From assembly GCA_902781215.1 (NCBI GenBank), contig CACZIO010000048.1:1-35821 (forward strand): a DNA stretch of 35,821 bases, in the 5' to 3' direction. The first letter of the stretch is position 1. Every line of letters begins with the position of its first letter. This stretch comes from an uncultured Lachnospiraceae bacterium (lineage in GTDB: Bacteria; Bacillota; Clostridia; Lachnospirales; Lachnospiraceae). Positions 21,684-28,138 of this stretch are shown in pieces. A model generated the notes under the pieces. The model was not told where the DNA came from. It ran no database searches and saw nothing but the letters and a program-made list of their open reading frames with translations. The translations under genes and the position numbers were made by a program.

Positions 21684-22733
21684 TCAGATCTCTCCGAAGC
21701 GGATCAGGACCTTGTAGGTGTCCGGGCGCATGGCGCAGGCCATGGCGTCGTCAAACTCGGTGTAGTCAAAAATCTGCTGGGTGAGCACGGTGGGGTCGAG
21801 CAGGCCCTTGTCGATCAGCTGCACGGACTGGTAGAAGGCTTTCGTCGTGGGGCTGACGGCGCCGGTCAGGGTCACCTGCAGGCTGTGGACGCGGCCGCAG
21901 TCGACCGGGACAGGCTCATTGGGGTGCATGGAGGAGAAGGCGACGCAGGTGCCGCAGGCCGCGGTCATCTCCATGGCCTGGGCCATGAGGCGGGGGCTGG
22001 CGGTCGTGTTGTAGACGACGACGGCGCCCTCGCCGCCGGTCAGACGGCGGACCTCTGCCACGGCGTCGGTGTGGACGGGATCGATCACGTCGCTGGCGCC
22101 GAGCTGGAGCGCTTTTTCCCTGCGCTCGGCCAGGGGCTCACTAACGATGACGCGGGCGCCGCGGAGCTTCGCCACCATGACGTGGAGCAGGCCCATGGTG
22201 CCGCCGCCGATCACGACGACGTCGTCGCCCAGTTCGATGTTGGTCCGGTTGACGGAGTTGATAACGCAGGCCAGGGGCTCGGTGAAGACCATCTTCTCAA
22301 AGGATGCTTCCTCGCTGTAGGGCATCAGGTCCTGTTCCTTCGCAATGACATACTGGCCGAAGCCGCAGTAGCCCGAGATGCCATCCGGATTGGTAAAAAT
22401 GGTCGACTTCTGGTGGTGGAAGCAGATATTCTCGTAGCCGCGGCGGCAGAGAGGGCAGGTGTGGTCGGAATTGATGATATAGGACACCACCTTCTGGCCT
22501 GTGTGGAAGCGGTCTTTGTCGACGCCCTCGCCCATGGCCTCGATCACGCCGGCATATTCATGGCCGCCGATGCGGGGATAGCTGTAGCTGCAGTCGCCCT
22601 TGAAGTCGCGGACGTCATTGGTGCAGATTCCTGCCGCCTTCACGCGGATGAGGACCTCGTTTTCCTTCGGGACGGGCGTCTCGATCTCCGTGAGCTTCAC
22701 ATCGCCGGGTTTTCTCATTAATAAGACTTGCAT
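21684..22733 (-). CDS. Zinc-dependent alcohol/polyol dehydrogenase (MDR family)
   Basis: 349 residues of the medium-chain dehydrogenase family, which oxidises alcohols or polyols with NAD(P). Catalytic zinc ligands are C37 (AGICTND), H58-E59 (GGHEYAG) and a Glu in FTEPLACV. The Rossmann motif is VVVIGGGTMGLLH. The structural zinc site is atypical: C93, C96 and C104 are present but the first of the usual four cysteines is D90. Start: ATG at 22733 with AAGGAG upstream. It lies between EIID and the kinase in the second PTS operon and probably oxidises the imported polyol (phosphate) to a ketose (phosphate). Sorbitol-, arabitol- and galactitol-phosphate dehydrogenases are possible relatives. Confidence 0.88.
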   Translation of the reverse strand: MQVLLMRKPGDVKLTEIETPVPKENEVLIRVKAAGICTNDVRDFKGDCSYSYPRIGGHEYAGVIEAMGEGVDKDRFHTGQKVVSYIINSDHTCPLCRRGYENICFHHQKSTIFTNPDGISGYCGFGQYVIAKEQDLMPYSEEASFEKMVFTEPLACVINSVNRTNIELGDDVVVIGGGTMGLLHVMVAKLRGARVIVSEPLAERREKALQLGASDVIDPVHTDAVAEVRRLTGGEGAVVVYNTTASPRLMAQAMEMTAACGTCVAFSSMHPNEPVPVDCGRVHSLQVTLTGAVSPTTKAFYQSVQLIDKGLLDPTVLTQQIFDYTEFDDAMACAMRPDTYKVLIRFGEI

Positions 22734-22755
22734 GGTATTCTCCTTTTTATAAGTT

Positions 22756-22794
22756 CACCGGAAACCGGTCACATTTTCTTGCCGGTTTCCGGTG
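22756..22794 (-). other. Perfect intercistronic hairpin
   Basis: CACCGGAAACCGG (22756-22768) pairs exactly with CCGGTTTCCGGTG (22782-22794), a 13-bp stem with a 13-nt loop. No T-tract follows on the minus strand, so it is not a typical terminator. It lies between EIID and the dehydrogenase and could protect the upstream PTS mRNA from 3' decay. Confidence 0.65.
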
Positions 22795-22821
22795 CTGTCA
22801 GTTCACGATATCCTTTATTCC

Positions 22822-23658
22822 TTATGCCAGGATCCCGAAGAAACCGCCGATGACGCTGACGATGACGATCAGCAGGATGATCCTGATGGAGGTCCATTTC
22901 TTGTAGGACATCAGGCCGTAAATGCCGAGCGTGGCGCCGAGGGGCAGGATGTTGGGCAGGACCGCGTCAAAGAGGCTCTCCTGCAGGTTGAACATGGTGC
23001 CGGAGGCATTGATGACCAGGCCGCACTTGATGCCGACATAGTTGACGATCAGTCCTCCCATGACCATGCAGCCCATGATGGAGGCGGCGCTCAGAAGCTT
23101 GTTGAGGATGCCCTTCTCCAGGAAGTCCATGATGGCATCGCCGCCGGCGTTGTAGCCGAACATGAAGTTGCCGATCGACAGGCCGTAGGAGATGGCAATC
23201 ATGAGGACCGCGTAGAGGATGGCGCCCCAGATGTTGCCGTTGCCGGCACGGGTGATGTCGATGCAGAGGGCCAGCAGGATGGGGATCAGGACGCCCTGGT
23301 AGATGGTGTCGCCGACGCCGGCGAGAGGTCCCATTAGGGATGTCTTGAGGTTGGTGATGAATTCATTGGGGATGTCGGCGCCCTGGGCCTTGTCTTCCTC
23401 GAGGGAGATGGCCATGCCCAGAATGCAGGAGCCGAACTCTGTGTGTACGTTGAAGAACTCGGACTCTCTGGTGAGGACGTCGATCTGTTTTTCCTTGTTG
23501 TCGGGATAGAGGTGCTTGACGACGGGCAGGAAGGTCATGACGACGGACTGGCCCATCATTCTCTCATAGTTGTAGCAGGTCTGGACCCAGTTTTCCCAGT
23601 TCAGGGCCGCCTTGATCAGTGCGCTTTTCGGGATCAGTTTTTTCTTCTCGGCTTCCAT
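22822..23658 (-). CDS. PTS IID component, mannose family
   Basis: 278 residues, normal EIID length. EIID forms the membrane channel with EIIC. Landmarks: WVQTCYNYERMMGQSVVMTFLPVVKHLYPDN near the N-terminus, FFNVHTEFGSCILGMAISLEED, LKTSLMGPLAGVGDTIYQG, YGLSIGNFMFGYNAGGD and a C-terminal hydrophobic helix ending GGFFGILA. Start: ATG at 23658 with GGAGGAG 5 nt upstream. The 290-nt gap back to EIIC is unusually long and repeat-rich. Confidence 0.96.
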   Translation of the reverse strand: MEAEKKKLIPKSALIKAALNWENWVQTCYNYERMMGQSVVMTFLPVVKHLYPDNKEKQIDVLTRESEFFNVHTEFGSCILGMAISLEEDKAQGADIPNEFITNLKTSLMGPLAGVGDTIYQGVLIPILLALCIDITRAGNGNIWGAILYAVLMIAISYGLSIGNFMFGYNAGGDAIMDFLEKGILNKLLSAASIMGCMVMGGLIVNYVGIKCGLVINASGTMFNLQESLFDAVLPNILPLGATLGIYGLMSYKKWTSIRIILLIVIVSVIGGFFGILA

Positions 23659-23948
23659 TTTTCTCCTCCTGGATTTTCAAGATATGATCGTCCCCTGCGC
23701 CGGTTTTGTGTTCCGGTTCTCGTTTTTTATACCGGTATTCTTTTACCGGCATTCTCATACCGGTTTTCCGGATCACTCGCTGTCCGTTTCCTCTTTCCGC
23801 TGCCGGACAGCAGGGGGCGTTTAACTTCTTTTCCTGTGCTTTCTGCTCATTTTTCTTCGCTCGTTCGGAACAGATCATACTGCCGGATCTCACTCCCGGA
23901 TCAGGTCATCACTCCGGGCCTCATTGATCCGGGTCTCACCGCTCCGGG
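23659..23948 (-). repeat. Repeat-rich spacer between IIC and IID
   Basis: Two degenerate arrays are seen. At about 23699-23770, 14-16-bp units contain TACCGGTATTCT and variants. At about 23880-23950, units of about 15 bp contain CCGGATC/CCGGGTC with CTCA. No gene is supported. The second array leads directly into the DPD-rich 3' end of IIC and may derive from it. Confidence 0.6.
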
Positions 23949-24758
23949 TCAGTCTTCATCCGGATCATAGTCGGGATCGTATCCCGCGCCGCCTGCGCCG
24001 GCCGCCGATACAGCGGGGGCTGCCTTGATCTTGTCTGTGATCTGGGTGTAGAGGAGGGCGACGAGGAGGCCGACGATACCCTGCTCGATGAGGGTCATGT
24101 GTGTGCAGGTCGCGACCATGAAGCCGAGGAAAAGGAAGAGTCTGGCTTCACCCTTGAAGATGTACTGCAGGGTGATCGCAATTCCGAGTGCGGGCATAAG
24201 GCCGCCGATAACGCTGAAGATCTGCATCGGAGTACCCTGGCACATCTCGATGAAGGGCTGGATGTAGGAAGCGCCGAAGTAGGCTGCGAGGGTTGCGGGG
24301 ATGACGCAGAAGACGCCGGCCATCAGCTCGGGGAGGACGCATACGGTCCAGGGTATCTTGCTGAATTCGCCTGCAGCGATCTGCCGGTCCATCATGTGGA
24401 CGAAGATGGAGTCGAAGGTCATACGCAGGTACCAGACGATGGTTCCCAGAAGTCCCAGCGGAACCGCGATCGCAAGTGCGGTCTGGGCGTCAAGCCCGCC
24501 GGTGATGGCGTAGGCCGTTCCCAGGATGCCCGCCAGTGCCATATCGGCCGGCATGGAGCCGCCTGCGGAGATGAAGCCCAGGTAGACCAGGTTGATGGAT
24601 GCGCCGATGACGGCGCCCTGGACCGGATCTCCGAGGATAATGCCTGTGATCAGGCCGCAGACCAGAGGTCTCTGCAGGACCCAGAGGGATACGAACGGGA
24701 TGTCCGCCTCCGCGATCCAGTACACAATTCCACACAAAAGTGCCTGTACGATACTCAT
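23949..24758 (-). CDS. PTS IIC component, mannose family
   Basis: 269 residues. Multi-spanning membrane subunit that binds and translocates the sugar with EIID. Landmarks: LLCGIVYWIAEADIPFVSLWVLQRPLVCG, VYLGFISAGGSMPADMALAGILG, and a last helix around IVGLLVALLYTQITDK. The C-terminus is an acidic tail GYDPDYDPDED, similar in character to the linker of the fused IIC-IID at 14520. Start: ATG at 24758 with GGGAGG upstream. It lies third in the second PTS operon. Confidence 0.96.
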   Translation of the reverse strand: MSIVQALLCGIVYWIAEADIPFVSLWVLQRPLVCGLITGIILGDPVQGAVIGASINLVYLGFISAGGSMPADMALAGILGTAYAITGGLDAQTALAIAVPLGLLGTIVWYLRMTFDSIFVHMMDRQIAAGEFSKIPWTVCVLPELMAGVFCVIPATLAAYFGASYIQPFIEMCQGTPMQIFSVIGGLMPALGIAITLQYIFKGEARLFLFLGFMVATCTHMTLIEQGIVGLLVALLYTQITDKIKAAPAVSAAGAGGAGYDPDYDPDED

Positions 24759-24849
24759 TGTTTTCCTCCCTTTCCTTTATAGTTGGTTGTTTTTTATGTC
24801 TGACGGATCAGACGATTTCTGACTGTTTCTTTGCGGCCCGTATCGCGGG

Positions 24850-24980
24850 CCCTCAAATCCTGTTCTGCCTGCAGCGCCGCAGGTCCTCATATCTTTCCCA
24901 CCTGCGCTGCAGATTCTCATATCTGTCATGCCTGCGCTGCAGGCCCTCATATCTTTCCTGCTGTGCTGTCGGTCTTCAGA
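24850..24980 (-). repeat. 30-bp tandem repeats between IIB and IIC
   Basis: The word CTCATATCT recurs at 24886, 24916 and 24946, exactly 30 bp apart, each preceded by a CTGCGCTGCAG-like block. Weaker copies precede (about 24852) and follow (about 24974). The last runs into the 3' end of the IIB gene, so the array may have grown from the IIB terminus. Confidence 0.85.
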
Positions 24981-25479
24981 TCCCGAAGGCCTCCTTGGCT
25001 GCCTTGAGGGCCGCGTCGATCTCAGTGACGCCCTGCTCGGGGACCAGCTGATAATAGACACGGCAGCCCGCGTTTTTCATCTCTTCACATGCCTTGACTT
25101 CCTCGGGGTCGAGGGAGACGTTGTTGATGAAGGGCTTCCTGGCTCCGCGGATGCCCGCGCCGCCGAGGTTGACTTCCTTGATCGGCACACCCGCCTTGAT
25201 CAGACGGTTAAAGGTCGTGGGTGTCTTGGCCAGGACGATGATCCGCTCGTCGGGCAGGCCCTTGACCATCAGCTTCTCGGAAGCCTTGGCGACATCATAT
25301 ACGAAGCACTTGGTCCCCGCCGGCGCCAGGGCCTTGACGACGCGCACATTGAAGGCGTCCGCCGCGACCTCGTCATCGACGATGATGATGCGGTTGGCCC
25401 GCATGGAAGGCGTCCATGCCGTCACGACCTCACCGTGGATCAGTCTGTCATCAACTCTTGCCAGAACTACGTTTCTCAT
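24976..25479 (-). CDS. PTS IIB component, mannose/fructose/sorbose family
   Basis: 167 residues. Same family and layout as the IIB at 16392: MRNVVLARVDDRLIHGEVVTAW with phospho-histidine H15, then IIIVDDEVAADAF and YYQLVPEQGV. The frame is open to 25500, but ATG at 25479 is preferred because GGAGG lies 6 nt upstream and it yields the family N-terminus. Spacers of 210 and 217 nt separate it from IIA and IIC, both filled with tandem repeats, which is unusual for PTS operons. Confidence 0.95.
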   Translation of the reverse strand: MRNVVLARVDDRLIHGEVVTAWTPSMRANRIIIVDDEVAADAFNVRVVKALAPAGTKCFVYDVAKASEKLMVKGLPDERIIVLAKTPTTFNRLIKAGVPIKEVNLGGAGIRGARKPFINNVSLDPEEVKACEEMKNAGCRVYYQLVPEQGVTEIDAALKAAKEAFGI

Positions 25480-25539
25480 TTTTCCCTCCTTATCAAGCAC
25501 TGTTTGATTTCTTCAAAATATATAAAGCTTTGTTCCGCT

Positions 25540-25675
25540 TTCTTTTTCTATTTCCGTTTCCGCGGGTCTGTTTCCGGTCCGCGTCTTTATTTCTGTTTCT
25601 GTCTCTGCGGGTCTGTTTGCGGTCTGTGCCTTTATTTCTGTTTCTGTCTCTGAGGATCGGTTTCCCGCCCGCGCC
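25540..25675 (-). repeat. About 45-bp degenerate tandem repeats between IIA and IIB
   Basis: Two clear units share CTTTATTTCTGTTTCTGTCT and start at 25585 and 25630, 45 bp apart. A more diverged unit begins near 25542. The mRNA-sense strand is purine-rich. No gene is seen in this 210-base spacer. Confidence 0.8.
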
Positions 25676-25689
25676 TTTGCAGCCGCTCT

Positions 25690-26136
25690 TTACAGGTCAT
25701 CTTCGTCATCATCGTCATCGGCGATCTCCGCCAGCATCCTGCGGACATCCACGATGCTGGATGCCGCGGCCTCCATGGCCGCTTCGCAGACGCCTGCGGG
25801 GGTCGCTCCCTCGTCGCCCCGCTCCATGACGGCAGTCATCAGGGTGATGGTGTTGACGCCTGTAATATGGTAGATCTCGTGATCACGGGTCAGCTCTGTC
25901 ACCGAATTGAAGGGGGTTCCATAGAGCAGGTCCGTCATAAAGACGATGTTCTCCGCTCCGTACTGCGCGACCTCCTCCTGCAGCTCCGCCACCAGATCGT
26001 CCTTGGATTTTTCCGGAGAAAGACAGTGGGCTGCCATGTTCTCCTGGGGTCCGAGCAGCATCTGTACGGTCTCCAGCATGCCCTGTGCCTGCGGGCCGTG
26101 TGAGGCGAGCACGATCCTGATTCCTGTTTCACTCAT
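25690..26136 (-). CDS. PTS IIA component, mannose family
   Basis: 148 residues. Phosphorylation site H13 in IRIVLASHGPQAQGM. Other landmarks are NIVFMTDLLYGTPFNSV and IYHITGVNTITLMTAV, and ASSIVDVRRMLAEI as in the first IIA. The C-terminus is a run of Asp/Glu (DDDDDEDDL). The frame is open to 26370 but the upstream part is low complexity; ATG at 26136 is preferred, with GAGGAGG 8 nt upstream. It is the first gene of the second PTS operon, with a long leader region upstream shared with the divergent aldolase gene. Confidence 0.94.
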   Translation of the reverse strand: MSETGIRIVLASHGPQAQGMLETVQMLLGPQENMAAHCLSPEKSKDDLVAELQEEVAQYGAENIVFMTDLLYGTPFNSVTELTRDHEIYHITGVNTITLMTAVMERGDEGATPAGVCEAAMEAAASSIVDVRRMLAEIADDDDDEDDL

Positions 26137-26763
26137 GTTTCCATCCTCCTCGTTGATCACTTGTGTTATTTCTTTTTCTGTTTTGTTTCTGTTTTGGTTG
26201 TTTCCCTTGTATCCGCTTTCAATACTGTCTTCAGGTCTGACTGCTTTCAGGTCTGTCTGTTCAAGTCTGTCTTCAGGTCTGGTCGCCTTCCGCTTTGTCT
26301 GCCTGCGTTTTGTCTGTTTCGCTTTCGATGTGTCCACTTTATCATCCGCAGGACCTGACGCCGCACACAAAACCTGCGGAGTACTGCGCAGTCAGAGACG
26401 GCCGGACTGCGGTATTCACTGCGCAAAACAGGCCGGACCGGCTGCGGTATTGATCCCGCAATTACCGGCGGTCCGGCTGCCGTGAAATCTGCGCAGCTTA
26501 TACGAAGCAAACATGTGCGGTGCGCATTTTTTCCAATGATATATTGAAGCCATCGCAGGACAGGGCGCCTGTCAGGACAGCAGCTTCCCGATCCCGCGGT
26601 GCATATATCCCGCTTTTCCACAGAGATCAGGTCACAGAGATCAAAAGGGAAGAGGTAACAGGAGATACATTCATAAGACAGGAAGATCATTCCAGGAGTT
26701 CGTTCAAAGAAAAAGAAACATCATTATTTTTATAAAGGGGAGACCCGGGAAAGGAGAAATGAA
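26137..26763. other. Divergent control region between the second PTS operon and the aldolase gene
   Basis: 627 bases without a convincing gene. The left part (26160-26330) is T-rich and degenerate, with repeated CAGGTCTG words. The centre (26400-26480) has two copies of CTGCGGTATT (26407, 26442) and a large hairpin. The right part has a direct repeat of CACAGAGATCA near 26618-26642. No promoter with both boxes was found; TATAAA near 26730 is a weak candidate for the aldolase. Confidence 0.5.
26432..26477 (-). promoter_or_regulatory. Large hairpin in the IIA leader, possible attenuator
   Basis: GCCGGACCG (26432-26440) pairs perfectly with CGGTCCGGC (26469-26477), with an inner TGCGG/CCGCA stem. 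On the minus strand it is followed by CTGTTTTGC, a short T-run. It lies about 300 nt before the IIA start, so it could act as an attenuator; this is inference. Confidence 0.4.
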
Positions 26764-27597
26764 ATGAAACTTGCAAACGGCTATGATCTGATGGACTACG
26801 CAAAGAGAAACGGCTACATCCTGCCGGCCTTCAATACCATTAATATGGAAATGACCTACGCGATCGCCAAGGGCCTCAATGACGCGCAGCTCCCCGGCTA
26901 CATTCAGATTTCCACCAACAACCTGCGCCTCTCCAATCCGAAGATCATCGCCCAGGTTGCCCAGGACGCGGCGGACCGCTATGACATCCCGATCGGCCTG
27001 CACCTGGACCACGGCAAGACCTTTGAATCCGTCAAGGACTGCTGCGACGCCGGTTTCACTTCCATTATGATCGACAACTCGGCGCTTCCTTTTGAGGAGA
27101 ATATTAAGGAGACAAGGCGCGCAGCCGAGTACTGCCACTTCTACGGCGTACCGGTGGAGGCCGAGCTCGGCGCCATCTCCGGCAAGGAAGATGATATTGT
27201 GAGCGAAGCTGACGCGCACACCAATCCCGACCAGGTCGTGGACTTCGTCGAGCGCACCGGGTGCGATCTGCTGGCCGTGGCGGTCGGCAATGTCCACGGT
27301 CTCGATGTGGAGCCCAAGGTAGATCTGGACCTTCTGAAAAAGATCGCGGACATCTCCCCCGTTCCGATCGTCCTGCACGGCGGCTCCGGCATCCCCTTCG
27401 AGACAATCCAGAAGGCGCGCCAGTGCGGCCTGCTCAAGATCAACTACGGCTCTGACCTGCGCAAGGAGTTCATCGCCACCTTCGGCCGCGCCTACGAGCA
27501 GAACCACAACCTCTTCAACGTGATCGAGCTGAGCCTGCAGTCGGTCGAAAATGTCGCGGCCGTCGCAAAGAACCTCGTTACGATCATCAATTCCTAA
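26764..27597 (+). CDS. Class II fructose/tagatose-bisphosphate aldolase family
   Basis: 277 residues, the usual class II ketose-bisphosphate aldolase length. These enzymes cleave ketose 1,6-bisphosphates to DHAP and an aldehyde using zinc. Visible: LPAFNTINMEMTYAI, LHLDHGKTFESVKDCCDAGFTSIMIDNS with metal histidine in HLDHG, VEAELGAISGKEDD, GNVHG and VLHGGSGIP with further metal histidines, and INYGSDLR. Substrate (fructose, tagatose, sorbose or another bisphosphate) cannot be told from sequence. Start: ATG at 26764 with AAGGAG 7 nt upstream. It heads a plus-strand group divergent from the second PTS operon, followed by a small PH-like gene and the dehydrogenase-phosphatase fusion. Confidence 0.92.
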   Translation: MKLANGYDLMDYAKRNGYILPAFNTINMEMTYAIAKGLNDAQLPGYIQISTNNLRLSNPKIIAQVAQDAADRYDIPIGLHLDHGKTFESVKDCCDAGFTSIMIDNSALPFEENIKETRRAAEYCHFYGVPVEAELGAISGKEDDIVSEADAHTNPDQVVDFVERTGCDLLAVAVGNVHGLDVEPKVDLDLLKKIADISPVPIVLHGGSGIPFETIQKARQCGLLKINYGSDLRKEFIATFGRAYEQNHNLFNVIELSLQSVENVAAVAKNLVTIINS

Positions 27598-27627
27598 ATG
27601 ACATCCGTCCTTCCGGGAGGTACAATG

Positions 27628-28038
27628 ATGAATATCAAGGAATCCCTCAAAAAGACCCAGGGCAGAGGCGCCGGCTTCGTCAATGGCTCCTCCGCGAAGT
27701 TCGCCCAGCTCGTCATCGAAGACGGCGAGTCCGTGGAAGCCGCCGTCACGGCCAATATTTTTACCAGAAAGGGACATTTCCCCGGTGTTGTCGCGATCAC
27801 GGACAAACGGGTCTTCGCCGCCTGCGGCCTGCCCGGCATCCACCGCCTGCAGACCCTCCCCCTGGAGGAGCTGATCCTGTGCGGACACACGGAATCCCCG
27901 CTGACCTGGCGCTTTTCCTTTTACACCGCGAGCCGGACTTTCAGCATTACACTCTCCCCTGTGGTCGGCAAAAACCTCCTTCCACATGTTGAGAACCTGC
28001 AGCGCGCGATCGACAGACGCCGCGCAGCCAGCGCCTGA
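27628..28038 (+). CDS. Small protein, possible bacterial PH-like domain
   Basis: 136 residues, no confident family. The central segment GVVAITDKRVFAACG, followed by LEELILCG and a hydrophobic/aromatic strand RFSFYTASRTFSITL, resembles bacterial PH-like domains, which have a VAITDKR turn. No signal peptide or membrane helix. The frame opens at 27598, but ATG at 27628 is preferred because GGGAGG lies 7 nt upstream (27625 is equally in frame). It begins about 30 nt after the aldolase stop, so cotranscription is likely. A terminator-like hairpin lies 35 nt downstream. Confidence 0.6.
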   Translation: MNIKESLKKTQGRGAGFVNGSSAKFAQLVIEDGESVEAAVTANIFTRKGHFPGVVAITDKRVFAACGLPGIHRLQTLPLEELILCGHTESPLTWRFSFYTASRTFSITLSPVVGKNLLPHVENLQRAIDRRRAASA

Positions 28039-28072
28039 GCGGAAAACGCCCGGCGCTCCCGTCATGATTTCA

Positions 28073-28105
28073 CAGGGCCCGACGATTGATCACGGGCCCT
28101 GTTTT
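28073..28105 (+). terminator. Terminator or attenuator before the dehydrogenase-phosphatase gene
   Basis: CAGGGCCCG (28073-28081) pairs perfectly with CGGGCCCTG (28093-28101) across an 11-nt loop and is followed by TTTTC. It lies between the PH-like gene and the fusion gene and could reduce read-through. The T-run is short. Confidence 0.6.
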
Positions 28106-28138
28106 CACATTCCATCCTCTGAAAGGAGACGATCGACC

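Noticed and set aside
26704-28065. Minus-strand ORF of 453 aa opposite the aldolase
   Set aside because: Antisense shadow; the aldolase has metal and active-site motifs.
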